A stretch of DNA of 64,000 nucleotides from contig NZ_CP087880.1 in NCBI RefSeq assembly GCF_021172065.1, positions 4,564,583 through 4,628,582 on the forward strand. The letters run 5' to 3'. Position numbers and translations under genes: made by a program. The stretch is from Pseudocitrobacter corydidari (GTDB taxonomy: Bacteria > Pseudomonadota > Gammaproteobacteria > Enterobacterales > Enterobacteriaceae). The notes beneath the pieces were generated by a model that made no database searches, was not told the origin of the DNA, and saw only the letters and a list, made by a program, of their open reading frames with translations. Below, one piece after another: positions 8,644 through 17,114 of this stretch (position 1 is the first letter of the stretch; every line of letters begins with the position of its first letter).

Positions 8644-8799
8644 ATGTATATCGCGTGGTACTGGATAGCCCTGGTCGCTGTACTTGCAGGATTTTCTATT
8701 TACCATGTCAGGCGTGAGCGCCGCGCCTGTCGGCAGGAAAGAGAGGCGTTGCTGGAGATGATTCGCCGTTGGCGCGAAGAGAAAATACCGCCCCAATAA
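8644..8799 (+). CDS. Small single-pass membrane protein, unrecognised (51 aa)
   Basis: ATG at 8644 is preceded by AAGGATGAAAGA, a good ribosome-binding site at 8-nt spacing, and the frame runs 51 codons to TAA. Residues 3-20 (IAWYWIALVAVLAGFSIY) form one hydrophobic helix. It is followed by a strongly basic, charged helix (RRERRACRQEREALLEMI) and an IPPQ end. The pattern suggests N-out/C-in membrane topology with a cytoplasmic amphipathic or coiled-coil tail. I do not recognise a family. It lies between assT (divergent) and ygiC (convergent). Codon choice looks ordinary for the genome. Confidence 0.7.
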   Translation: MYIAWYWIALVAVLAGFSIYHVRRERRACRQEREALLEMIRRWREEKIPPQ

Positions 8800-8821
8800 G
8801 AAGCGGTATCTGAATCCGGAC

Positions 8822-9982
8822 TTACTCGACAAAAACATGCGGGTAGAAACGGGAAAGATCCTGGGTAATCAGCGCGCGATCTTCGCGAATGCCAATTCCG
8901 GCCGGTTGATCGTTGATAAGCCAGCTGCCAATCAGCGTATAGCTGTCGCCAAACTTCGGCAGCGGATGGAACTGCTGCACGATCATGCCTTCTTCACCGT
9001 AAGGCCCTTCAACCTGTTCCAGCGTTTTGCCGTTCTCAATGATCGAAATATTGGCGCCTTCGCGGGAGAAGATCGGTTTCACCACATATTTGTCCATCTG
9101 CGGATGATCGTCTTCGGCAAAATAAGCGGGCAGCAGATTTGGGTGATCCGGGAACATCTCCCACAGCAGCGGCAGCAGCGCTTTGTTGGAAATAATGCTC
9201 TTCCATGCCGGTTCCAGCCAGCGCACGCCAGCGTCTTCAAGCTTGGTTGAGAATATCTCGCGCAGCATGTATTCCCACGGATAGAGCTTGAAGAGGTTGC
9301 CGATAACCTGATCCTGGAGATCGGTAAACTGACCTTTTTCACCCAGGCCAATATCGTCGATGTACAGGAATTCGGTTGCCACTTCCGCTTCTGCCGCGCA
9401 GTCCTGCAGATATTGCACGGTTCCACGATCTTCCACGGTATCGCGACAGCAGGTCAGGTGCAGCAGCTGAAAACCATGCTGTTCACGCAGCTCGGTGAAG
9501 CGCTCGATGATCTTTTCTTGCAGGCTGTTGAACTGATCGCTGCCTTCCGGCAGGTTACCGGCATTCAGCTGATCTTCCAGCCAGATCCACTGGAAGAACG
9601 CCGCTTCGTACAGCGAGGTTGGGGTATCGGCGTTGTTCTCGAGCAGCTTCGGCTCGCCCACGCCATCCCATGCAAGGTCCATGCGTGAATAGAGCGAAGG
9701 CTGATGCGTCAGCCACGACTGACGCACAAAGCCCCAGGTGTGTTTCGGAATGCGGAATTTGGTCATCAGCTCATCGCTGGCGACTACGCGCTCCACCACT
9801 TTTAAACACATCTGGTGCAGTTCTGCGGTGACCTCTTCCAGTTTTTCAACCTGGGCCAGGGTCAACTTGTAATACGCTTCTTCGCTCCAGTACGGCTCGC
9901 CGTACATGGTGTGGAAGTTAAAGCCATATTCGGTGGCTTTTTCGCGCCAGTCCGGGCGCTCGGTAATACTGATTCTTTCCAT
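8822..9982 (-). CDS. ygiC: ATP-grasp, glutathionylspermidine-synthetase-like protein YgiC
   Basis: 386 residues, the E. coli YgiC length, and homologous to the C-terminal synthetase domain of Gss but without the amidase domain. It has the family's conserved NNADTPTSLYEA segment (about residue 116), ending in KPIFSREGANI and FGDSYTLIGSW, which form the ATP/Mg and peptide-binding face. The ligated substrates of YgiC are not established; E. coli YgiC is reported not to make glutathionylspermidine. It starts 5 nt after ygiB stops, so the two are translationally linked. No window gene follows it in the operon. Confidence 0.93.
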   Translation of the reverse strand: MERISITERPDWREKATEYGFNFHTMYGEPYWSEEAYYKLTLAQVEKLEEVTAELHQMCLKVVERVVASDELMTKFRIPKHTWGFVRQSWLTHQPSLYSRMDLAWDGVGEPKLLENNADTPTSLYEAAFFQWIWLEDQLNAGNLPEGSDQFNSLQEKIIERFTELREQHGFQLLHLTCCRDTVEDRGTVQYLQDCAAEAEVATEFLYIDDIGLGEKGQFTDLQDQVIGNLFKLYPWEYMLREIFSTKLEDAGVRWLEPAWKSIISNKALLPLLWEMFPDHPNLLPAYFAEDDHPQMDKYVVKPIFSREGANISIIENGKTLEQVEGPYGEEGMIVQQFHPLPKFGDSYTLIGSWLINDQPAGIGIREDRALITQDLSRFYPHVFVE

Positions 9983-9987
9983 CTGAC

Positions 9988-10659
9988 TTAGCCGCCCATT
10001 GAGCGAGAAGAGGTGCCGGACGCGCTGCTACGCTGCATTGTCGACTGTTTCGCGACAGACTCACCGAAGCCGCCACGGGTGACCGTGTTGGTGGTCGCCG
10101 GTTTTGGCGCCATCGCGGTTTTCGGTACCGTCATGGTGCGTCCTGGCTGCGCGGCGCCGTAGTTTTTGCCGCTGGCGTCGGTGTATTTACCGTATGCCGG
10201 GCTGGACGGGTTTTTGGATGTGAACACTGGCTGCTGCTGGAAGCCCGCGCCGCCGCTCATCATACGACCCATCATGTAACCGGCCATCAACGGCATCCAG
10301 AAGCTGCCGCTGCTTTGCGCCTGAGCCTGGTTTTCTGGCGCGACACCTGCCTGAGCAGGCGTTTGCTGACACTGGCCTTCACCAAATTCCGCGACGCAAT
10401 CTTCACGCGTGGCATATTTCGGTGCAGTACGTTCCGCTTCTTTCTGTGCATTATTAAAGGCGGTGGTACATTCCGCACCTTTCCCCGGGTTGGCTGCCGA
10501 GCAGTCGTCCGCGTTTTGATAGAGGGTGACCGTTTCGTCACTTTGCTCACAGCCCGCCAGCATAAAGACGGCGGTGACAGCGAAAGCAACCGGTGTTAAA
10601 TGGCGTGCACTCCAGCTTTTGCGAAAAGCGGCATGCTTAATATTATTTGTCCGTTTCAT
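9988..10659 (-). CDS. ygiB: Lipoprotein YgiB (DUF1190)
   Basis: 223 residues, the E. coli length. The N-terminus has a long basic stretch, then a hydrophobic segment ending in the lipobox LAGC (Cys about residue 36), so the mature protein is probably lipid-anchored. Three cysteine-containing loops (DDCSAAN, AECTTA, EDCVAEF, GQCQQT) follow. The C-terminal half is low-complexity, rich in Gly/Ser/Met/Gln (MMGRMMSGGAGF, SSRSMGG). Function is unknown. In E. coli it is downstream of tolC and co-transcribed with ygiC; the same order is kept, with tolC followed by a terminator. Confidence 0.92.
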   Translation of the reverse strand: MKRTNNIKHAAFRKSWSARHLTPVAFAVTAVFMLAGCEQSDETVTLYQNADDCSAANPGKGAECTTAFNNAQKEAERTAPKYATREDCVAEFGEGQCQQTPAQAGVAPENQAQAQSSGSFWMPLMAGYMMGRMMSGGAGFQQQPVFTSKNPSSPAYGKYTDASGKNYGAAQPGRTMTVPKTAMAPKPATTNTVTRGGFGESVAKQSTMQRSSASGTSSRSMGG

Positions 10660-10783
10660 CGTTATCTTCCTGGACCCAATGGTAGAGCATTAGCGCTCAG
10701 GATAGTGGATGACTGGTTGAAAATGAAGCGAGAAGGGGAAGAAACAGGGGGATCTTTACGTTGCCTTACGTTCTGCGCAATGT

Positions 10784-10815
10784 AAAACGCCACGCGTGTT
10801 GGGCGTGGCGTTTTT
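10784..10815. terminator. Bidirectional intrinsic terminator after tolC
   Basis: AAACGCCACGC and GCGTGGCGTTT form an 11-bp stem with a short loop and flanking A/T runs on both sides. On the minus strand it lies 15 nt beyond the tolC stop. Confidence 0.85.
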
Positions 10816-10829
10816 ATACGTCGTCGGGC

Positions 10830-12257
10830 TTAACGATTCGCGGTAGTGGTCGCGCCGTTATAGCCGTCTGCGGAAGCATCCTGCTTTGGATTTTCCGGGG
10901 CAACAGACTCAGGCGTCGTTGAAACCGGTTTACCCAGCGTGCTGTTCAGCGCCTGCAGATCCTGTTCGTTCAGGGTACCGAGCGCAGATTTGATATTAAG
11001 CTGGTTAATCAGGTAGTTATAACGCGCGCTGGAGAGCTGCTGCTTGGCGTTATACAGCGTGGTGGTTGCATCCAACACGTCAACGATGGTACGGGTACCC
11101 ACTGAGTAACCGGCTTCCATCGCGTCTAATGAACTCTGTGCAGAGACAACGGCTTGTTTATAGGCGTTGATGCTGCTGATAGAGGCATTGACGTTGTTGA
11201 AGGAGGAACGCACGGTCTGCACTACTGTACGGTGCGCGCTTTCCAGTTGCTCGCTTGCGCCAACAAAGTTGTACTGCGCTTGTTTAACCTGAGAGGTCAC
11301 TGAACCGCCGCTGTAAATTGGCAGGTTGAAGCTCAGGCCGATAGAGTTCTGGCCGATGTCGCGGTCAGCATAGCTACCGCTATTTGGCCCACTGGTCTGG
11401 CTGCCGTTATATTTGGTGTTGGACACGCTGGTAGACGCGTTCAGGTCCAGGGTCGGCAGGTGGCCGTCCTGTGCCTGACGAATCTGCTCGCGGGCCAGGT
11501 CCTGGCTCAGGCGTGCCTGTAACAGCGACAGGTTGCGGCTTTCCGCTTCCTTCAGCAGCGCATTGACCGCTTTCGGCTTGTCGGTAGAGAAGCTGTCAAC
11601 ATTCAGCGAAGAGAGTTCCGGATAGTAGTTACCGGTGACCTGACGCAGCGCTTCAACGGCGTTATCAAGATTGTTACGCGCGGTCACTTCATTCGCCAGC
11701 ACGGTATCGTACTGTGAACGGGCGTTCTGAACGTCGGTGATAGCAACCAGACCGACGTTAAAGCGCTGAGTGGTTTGATCCAACTGACGGTAGATAGCTT
11801 GTTTCTGCGCTTCAGTATAGGAAAGCGCATCAATCGCGCTCAGCACGTTAAAGTAGGCCGTCGCCGTGTTCAGAATAAGCTGCTGCTGGTCAGTCTGATA
11901 AGTGACGTCCTGAATACCCGCGCTTTTTTCTTGCAGCGTCAGGGCACGCCATTTCGACATATCAAACAACGTTTGCGTTAACTGTAACGACGCGCTGCTG
12001 ACGTTAGAGTTGACGCCGTTGTTGTCACGATAGCCGTTGTTATAGGTATAATCAGCACCCAGGCCAAGCTGTGGTAACAGTGGGCTACGCGCTTCGTTGA
12101 TCTTTTCAAAGGCAGCATCGCGATCTGCTGCGGATTTCCGCAGGTCAGGGTTGCTTAAACGCGCCTGCTGATACACTTGCAGCAGGTTCTCTGCCTGGCT
12201 CATTGCGCTGAAACCCGTAAGGCTCAGGCCAATAAGGATGGGGAGCAATTTCTTCAT
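10830..12257 (-). CDS. tolC: Outer-membrane efflux channel TolC
   Basis: TolC forms the trimeric channel-tunnel used by AcrAB, MacAB, EmrAB and type I secretion. A signal peptide (MKKLLPILIGLSLTGFSAMSQA) precedes the mature ENLLQVYQQARLSNPDL start. The two OEP repeats each show the beta-hairpin/helical-hairpin layout; the second contains PIYSGGSVTSQVKQAQ. The C-terminal tail is shorter than in E. coli. A longer frame adds MQ from 12263, but AAGGA abuts that ATG and is correctly spaced for the one at 12257. A marbox lies upstream. It is divergent from nudF. Confidence 0.97.
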   Translation of the reverse strand: MKKLLPILIGLSLTGFSAMSQAENLLQVYQQARLSNPDLRKSAADRDAAFEKINEARSPLLPQLGLGADYTYNNGYRDNNGVNSNVSSASLQLTQTLFDMSKWRALTLQEKSAGIQDVTYQTDQQQLILNTATAYFNVLSAIDALSYTEAQKQAIYRQLDQTTQRFNVGLVAITDVQNARSQYDTVLANEVTARNNLDNAVEALRQVTGNYYPELSSLNVDSFSTDKPKAVNALLKEAESRNLSLLQARLSQDLAREQIRQAQDGHLPTLDLNASTSVSNTKYNGSQTSGPNSGSYADRDIGQNSIGLSFNLPIYSGGSVTSQVKQAQYNFVGASEQLESAHRTVVQTVRSSFNNVNASISSINAYKQAVVSAQSSLDAMEAGYSVGTRTIVDVLDATTTLYNAKQQLSSARYNYLINQLNIKSALGTLNEQDLQALNSTLGKPVSTTPESVAPENPKQDASADGYNGATTTANR

Positions 12258-12338
12258 TTGCATTCCTTGTTGTGAAGCTTAGCGCTGATCTAATTCAGAA
12301 AAATATTCGCCGATTGTATCAGAGTCTGCCAGTTTAAA

Positions 12339-12358
12339 AAGTTGGCGTAATGTGCCAT
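12339..12358 (-). promoter_or_regulatory. marbox (MarA/SoxS/Rob site) upstream of tolC
   Basis: Read on the minus strand, ATGGCACATTACGCCAACTT matches the marbox consensus AYnGCACnnWnnRYYAAAYn at all but the late A/Y positions. E. coli tolC also has a marbox in its promoter. It lies about 80 bp upstream of the tolC start and in the same gap as the nudF start. Confidence 0.75.
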
Positions 12359-12457
12359 GCGGCGTTAATTTGCATCAATCTAGCATACAGTCAGCTAAAC
12401 GGTAGCCAAACTGACCCGAAATCCACAATTTCAGCACAAATGCAATTGGAACCAATC

Positions 12458-13090
12458 ATGACTAAGACGAATGATTCAGTGGTTACGTTCTCGAAAAACG
12501 ATGTAGAAATTATTGCACGGGAAACGCTGTACAGCGGTTTTTTTTCGCTTGATTTGTATCGTTTTCGTCATCGTTTATTCAACGGAGAAATGAGTGGCGA
12601 GGTAAAACGCGAAATTTTTGAGCGCGGTCACGCCGCAGTCTTGCTACCCTTTGACCCTGTGCGGGATGAAGTTGTGCTGATTGAACAGATCCGCATCGCC
12701 GCATTCGACACCAGCGAAAGCCCGTGGTTGCTGGAGATGGTGGCCGGTATGATCGAAGAAGGCGAAACCATCGAAGATGTGGCGCGCCGGGAAGCGGTGG
12801 AAGAGGCGGGCTTAATCGTCGGGCGCACGAAAAAAATGCTGAGTTACCTGGCAAGCCCAGGGGGAACCAGTGAGCGCCTCTCTATATTAGCGGGCGAAGT
12901 GGACGCAACGACGGCCAAAGGCATTCATGGCCTGGCAGAAGAAAACGAAGATATTCGGGTTCATGTGGTAAGTCGGGAACAAGCTTATCAGTGGGTAGAA
13001 GAGGGAAAAATCGACAACGCGGCGACGGTCATCGCTTTGCAATGGCTGCAGTTGCATTATCAAGACTTACGACAAGAGTGGTTAAAATGA
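12458..13090 (+). CDS. nudF: ADP-ribose pyrophosphatase NudF
   Basis: 210 residues, E. coli NudF 209. It hydrolyses ADP-ribose to AMP and ribose-5-phosphate. The Nudix box G(x5)E(x7)REUxEExGU is intact: GMIEEGE then REAVEEAGLI (about residues 97-120). The N-terminal dimer/substrate domain contains ARETLYSGFFSLDLYRFRH. The longest frame begins at 12350, within the tolC promoter region and without ribosome-binding site; TTGGA 7 nt before ATG 12458 and the E. coli length support the shorter start. Its stop overlaps the yqiB start (ATGA), heading the operon nudF-yqiB-cpdA-yqiA-parE. Confidence 0.95.
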   Translation: MTKTNDSVVTFSKNDVEIIARETLYSGFFSLDLYRFRHRLFNGEMSGEVKREIFERGHAAVLLPFDPVRDEVVLIEQIRIAAFDTSESPWLLEMVAGMIEEGETIEDVARREAVEEAGLIVGRTKKMLSYLASPGGTSERLSILAGEVDATTAKGIHGLAEENEDIRVHVVSREQAYQWVEEGKIDNAATVIALQWLQLHYQDLRQEWLK

Positions 13091-13506
13091 AGCGCTATAC
13101 ACCTGACTTCCCTGAAATGATGCGGCTGTGCGAAACCAATTTCGCGCAGCTACGCCGATTACTGCCGCGCACTGATACGCCCGGCGACGCAGTGAACTAT
13201 CAGGTGGCGAATGCGCAATATCGGTTAACGATCGTCGAATCGACGCGTTACACCACGCTGGTTGAGATAGAGCAGACGCACCCGAAGGTCAGTTACTGGA
13301 GCCTGCCGTCAATGACGGTACGCCTGTATCATGATGCCATGGTGGCTGAAGTGTGTTCGAGTCAGCAGATTTTTCGCTTTAAAGCACGTTATGATTATCC
13401 TAATAAAAAGTTGCATCAACGCGACGAAAAGCATCAAATTAACCAGTTTCTGGCTGACTGGTTACGTTACTGTTTAGCATATGGAGCGATGGCGATTCCG
13501 GTTTAA
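13087..13506 (+). CDS. yqiB: DUF1249 protein YqiB
   Basis: 139 residues, one fewer than E. coli YqiB. It is a soluble DUF1249 protein of unknown function, with the family's MMRLCETNFAQLRRLLP start and the late RYDYPNKKLHQRDEK segment. The start overlaps the nudF stop by 4 nt, giving translational coupling; the longer frame from 12991 lies inside nudF and is not real. In proteobacteria yqiB is almost always next to nudF and cpdA, so a link to nucleotide second-messenger turnover is conceivable but unproven. Confidence 0.93.
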   Translation: MKRYTPDFPEMMRLCETNFAQLRRLLPRTDTPGDAVNYQVANAQYRLTIVESTRYTTLVEIEQTHPKVSYWSLPSMTVRLYHDAMVAEVCSSQQIFRFKARYDYPNKKLHQRDEKHQINQFLADWLRYCLAYGAMAIPV

Positions 13507-13531
13507 GCATCGTGAAACCTAAGGACACCAT

Positions 13532-14359
13532 TTGGAAAGCCTGTTAAACCTTCCTCTGGCTGGTGGGGCCAGTGTCAGGTTACTGCAAATTACTGATACT
13601 CACCTGTTCGCTAAAAAGAGTGAAACGCTGTTGGGCGTGAATACCTGGGACAGTTATCACGCCGTGCTCGAAGCGATTAACGCTTCGCAGCGTGAAGTCG
13701 ATCTGGTTGTCGCAACCGGCGACTTGGCGCAGGATCACACTTCCGCGGCCTATCAGCATTTCGCTGAAGGCATCGCGCGGTTTTCTGCGCCCTGCGTTTG
13801 GCTGCCGGGCAACCATGACTTTCAACCCGCCATGTACAGCACGCTCCAGGACGCTGGGATCTCCCCGGCTAAGCGCGTAATGGTGGGCGAGCACTGGCAA
13901 ATCCTGCTGCTCGACAGTCAGGTCTTTGGCGTGCCTCACGGCGAACTGAGCGACTTTCAACTGGAGTGGCTGGAAAAACGGCTGGCGGAGGCGCCGGAAC
14001 GTTATACGCTGCTGCTGTTGCACCATCATCCATTGCCTGCGGGATGTAGCTGGCTCGATCAGCACAGCCTGCGCAACGCCGCGTCGCTGGATAACGTGCT
14101 GGTAAATTTCCCGAAGGTGAAGCACCTGCTGTGCGGACATATCCATCAGGAACTTGACCTCGACTGGAACGGCCGCCGGATGATGGCGACACCGTCCACC
14201 TGTGTGCAGTTTAAGCCGCATTGCGCCAACTTTACGCTGGATACCGTTTCTCCGGGCTGGCGCTGGCTGGAGCTGCATGCTGATGGATCGCTAACCACCG
14301 AAGTTTGCCGCCTTGCCGGGTCGGAGTTTCACCCGGATACCGCGTCAGAAGGATACTGA
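13532..14359 (+). CDS. cpdA: 3',5'-cAMP phosphodiesterase CpdA
   Basis: 275 residues, the same as E. coli CpdA. It is a class III metallophosphodiesterase that hydrolyses cAMP. The metal-ligand blocks are all visible: QITDTHLF (about residue 21), ATGDLAQD (about 64), PGNHDFQ (about 93), HHHPLP (about 168) and CGHIHQE (about 204). The start is TTG, preceded by AAGGACACCAT; E. coli cpdA also uses TTG, so the weak start is conserved and probably limits expression. It overlaps yqiA by one base (TGATG). Confidence 0.96.
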   Translation: MESLLNLPLAGGASVRLLQITDTHLFAKKSETLLGVNTWDSYHAVLEAINASQREVDLVVATGDLAQDHTSAAYQHFAEGIARFSAPCVWLPGNHDFQPAMYSTLQDAGISPAKRVMVGEHWQILLLDSQVFGVPHGELSDFQLEWLEKRLAEAPERYTLLLLHHHPLPAGCSWLDQHSLRNAASLDNVLVNFPKVKHLLCGHIHQELDLDWNGRRMMATPSTCVQFKPHCANFTLDTVSPGWRWLELHADGSLTTEVCRLAGSEFHPDTASEGY

Positions 14360-14934
14360 TGGCTACGCTTCTCTATCTGCACGGGTTTAACAGCTCTCCC
14401 TGGTCTGCCAAAGCGACGGCGCTGAAAACGTGGCTGGCGGAGCACTACCCGGATATCACCATGGTGATTCCGCAGCTGCCGTCCTATCCCGCTGAAGCCG
14501 CAGAGATGCTGGAAGCGCTGGTGCTAAAGCATGGTGGCGAACCGCTGGGTGTCGTCGGCTCCTCGCTGGGTGGCTATTACGCTACCTGGCTGTCACAGTG
14601 TTTCATGCTGCCTGCCGTGGTGGTGAACCCGGCGATACGCCCGTATGAACTGCTGACGAACTTCCTCGGTCCGAACGAGAATCCCTACACCGGTGAGCAT
14701 TATGTGCTAGAGTCTCGCCATATTTACGATCTCAAAGTGATGCGGATTGACCCGCTGGAAGCGCCGGATCTCATCTGGTTGTTGCAGCAAACGGGCGATG
14801 AAGTGCTTGATTACCGCCAGGCCGTTGACTATTTCGCCTCCTGCCGCCAAACGGTAGAGGAGGGCGGTAATCACGCATTTGTGGGCTTTGAAGATCACTT
14901 CACACAGATTATCGACTTTCTGGGGCTGCATTAA
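14359..14934 (+). CDS. yqiA: Esterase YqiA (alpha/beta hydrolase, UPF0227)
   Basis: 191 residues (E. coli 193). The nucleophile elbow GSSLGG (VVGSSLGGYYAT, about residue 75), the acid region LLQQTGDEVLDY (about residue 140) and the final histidine in GGNHAFVGFE give the Ser-Asp-His triad. E. coli YqiA has esterase activity on short acyl and palmitoyl-CoA substrates. ATG overlaps the cpdA stop. The longer frame from 14305 lies inside cpdA and is rejected. parE follows after 27 nt. Confidence 0.94.
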   Translation: MATLLYLHGFNSSPWSAKATALKTWLAEHYPDITMVIPQLPSYPAEAAEMLEALVLKHGGEPLGVVGSSLGGYYATWLSQCFMLPAVVVNPAIRPYELLTNFLGPNENPYTGEHYVLESRHIYDLKVMRIDPLEAPDLIWLLQQTGDEVLDYRQAVDYFASCRQTVEEGGNHAFVGFEDHFTQIIDFLGLH

Positions 14935-14961
14935 GCCGCTCCCATTACCTACGAACAGATC

Positions 14962-16857
14962 ATGACACAATCTTCTTATAACGCTGATGCCATTGAGGTA
15001 CTCACCGGGCTTGAGCCGGTTCGCCGCCGTCCGGGAATGTACACGGATACTACACGCCCTAACCATCTTGGTCAGGAAGTGATCGATAACAGCGTCGATG
15101 AAGCGCTGGCGGGCCACGCAAAACGTGTCGAAGTCATTCTTCATGCTGACCAGTCGCTGGAAGTTATTGACGACGGGCGCGGCATGCCGGTCGACATTCA
15201 CCCGGAAGAGGGTGTACCGGCGGTCGAGCTGATTCTGTGCCGCCTGCATGCGGGTGGTAAATTCTCTAACAAAAACTACCAGTTCTCCGGTGGCCTGCAC
15301 GGCGTGGGGATTTCGGTGGTTAACGCCTTGTCCAAACGCGTGGAAGTGAACGTCCGTCGCGATGGTCAGGTCTACAGCATCGCCTTTGAAAATGGCGATA
15401 AAGTGGAAGATCTGCACGTGACCGGCACCTGCGGCAAACGCAATACCGGCACCAGCGTTCACTTCTGGCCAGATGAAAGCTTCTTCGACAGCCCGCGCTT
15501 CTCCGTCTCTCGTCTCAACCACGTGTTGAAAGCGAAAGCGGTACTTTGCCCTGGCGTGGAAATCGTCTTTAAAGACAAAGTGAATAACACCGAGCAGAGC
15601 TGGCGTTATGAAGACGGCCTGACGGATTACCTGAAAGAAGCGGTGAACGGCCTGCCGACGCTGCCAGAACAGCCGTTCGTCGGGACGTTTTCTGGTGAAA
15701 CGGAAGCGGTTGACTGGGCGCTGCTGTGGCTGCCGGAAGGCGGTGAACTGCTGACCGAAAGCTACGTTAACCTGATCCCGACCATGCAGGGCGGTACGCA
15801 CGTTAACGGTCTGCGTCAGGGCCTGCTCGACGCGATGCGCGAATTCTGCGAATACCGCAATATCCTGCCGCGCGGCGTGAAGCTGACGGCGGAGGATATC
15901 TGGGAACGCTGCGCGTATGTGCTGTCGGTGAAAATGCAGGATCCGCAGTTTGCCGGCCAGACCAAAGAACGCCTCTCTTCGCGTCAGTGCGCGGCATTTG
16001 TTTCCGGCGTGGTGAAAGATGCGTTTTCCCTGTGGCTGAACCAGAACGTTCAGGCCGCAGAAATGCTGGCCGAGATGGCGATTTCCAGCGCTCAGCGCCG
16101 TATGCGCGCGGCGAAAAAAGTGGTGCGTAAAAAACTGACCAGTGGCCCGGCGCTGCCCGGCAAACTGGCGGACTGCACCGCGCAGGATCTCAACCGTACC
16201 GAACTTTTCCTCGTGGAAGGTGACTCCGCAGGCGGTTCCGCCAAGCAGGCGCGCGATCGTGAATATCAGGCGATCATGCCGCTGAAAGGGAAGATCCTTA
16301 ACACCTGGGAAGTCTCCTCCGATGAAGTGCTGGCCTCGCAGGAAGTGCACGACATTTCCGTGGCGATCGGTATCGATCCGGACAGCGACGATCTCAGCCA
16401 GCTGCGCTACGGCAAGATCTGTATCCTCGCGGATGCGGACTCCGATGGTCTGCACATCGCCACGCTGCTGTGCGCGCTGTTTGTGAAACACTTCCGCTCA
16501 GTGGTTAAACAGGGCCACGTTTACGTGGCGCTGCCGCCGCTGTATCGTATCGATCTCGGCAAAGAAGTTTATTACGCCCTGACCGAAGAAGAGAAAGCGG
16601 GCGTGCTGGAACAGCTGAAGCGCAAGAAAGGCAAACCGAACGTTCAGCGCTTTAAAGGGCTGGGTGAAATGAACCCGATGCAGCTGCGTGAAACCACGCT
16701 CGATCCGAACACGCGCCGCCTGGTACAGCTGATTATTGATGATGAAGATGAACAGCAAACCAATGCGGTAATGGATATGCTGCTGGCCAAGAAGCGTTCG
16801 GAAGACCGCCGTAACTGGCTGCAGGAAAAAGGCGATATGGCAGATATTGAGGCCTGA
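14962..16857 (+). CDS. parE: DNA topoisomerase IV subunit B ParE
   Basis: 631 residues (E. coli 630). ParE supplies the ATPase and TOPRIM parts of topoisomerase IV, which decatenates daughter chromosomes. The GHKL ATPase has VIDNSVDEALAGHA, DDGRGMPVD and GGLHGVG (residues about 40-115). TOPRIM motifs are LVEGDSAGGSA (about 415) and ADADSDGLHI (about 493). The quinolone-determining region reads wild type at the positions usually altered (TWEVSSDEVL). It is last in the operon and is followed by a strong terminator. The partner parC is encoded 13 kb away on the same strand. Confidence 0.98.
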   Translation: MTQSSYNADAIEVLTGLEPVRRRPGMYTDTTRPNHLGQEVIDNSVDEALAGHAKRVEVILHADQSLEVIDDGRGMPVDIHPEEGVPAVELILCRLHAGGKFSNKNYQFSGGLHGVGISVVNALSKRVEVNVRRDGQVYSIAFENGDKVEDLHVTGTCGKRNTGTSVHFWPDESFFDSPRFSVSRLNHVLKAKAVLCPGVEIVFKDKVNNTEQSWRYEDGLTDYLKEAVNGLPTLPEQPFVGTFSGETEAVDWALLWLPEGGELLTESYVNLIPTMQGGTHVNGLRQGLLDAMREFCEYRNILPRGVKLTAEDIWERCAYVLSVKMQDPQFAGQTKERLSSRQCAAFVSGVVKDAFSLWLNQNVQAAEMLAEMAISSAQRRMRAAKKVVRKKLTSGPALPGKLADCTAQDLNRTELFLVEGDSAGGSAKQARDREYQAIMPLKGKILNTWEVSSDEVLASQEVHDISVAIGIDPDSDDLSQLRYGKICILADADSDGLHIATLLCALFVKHFRSVVKQGHVYVALPPLYRIDLGKEVYYALTEEEKAGVLEQLKRKKGKPNVQRFKGLGEMNPMQLRETTLDPNTRRLVQLIIDDEDEQQTNAVMDMLLAKKRSEDRRNWLQEKGDMADIEA

Positions 16858-16872
16858 TTCGTTATTAATAAC

Positions 16873-16902
16873 AAAAAAGGAGAGCGGAAGCTCTCCTTTT
16901 TT
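16873..16902 (+). terminator. Intrinsic terminator after parE
   Basis: GGAGAGC-GGAA-GCTCTCC stem-loop followed by six T residues, 15 nt after the parE stop; the A-run on the other side makes it usable from both directions. Confidence 0.92.
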
Positions 16903-17114
16903 ATTTTCTTCAAAAATACATTCAACAATTAATATTTATAACACTAATAACAATACGTGCTTTTTATTTTTCTGAAAAGCTATTTTCTTTTTTTTATTGC
17001 GTACTGTCACGGATTGGCTTTCCGCGTTTTTGCATAGTACGTGTGAGCGTGATGTATGAATAAATAATTTTTGTGAATATATCTGTTAATTAAAGACAAC
17101 GCATGGAGCACACA

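Noticed and set aside
14707..16491. 594-codon open frame on the strand opposite parE and yqiA
   Set aside because: It is an antisense shadow: parE and yqiA on the + strand match known proteins over full length, and the antisense text is low-complexity His/Arg/Phe-rich with no recognisable domain.
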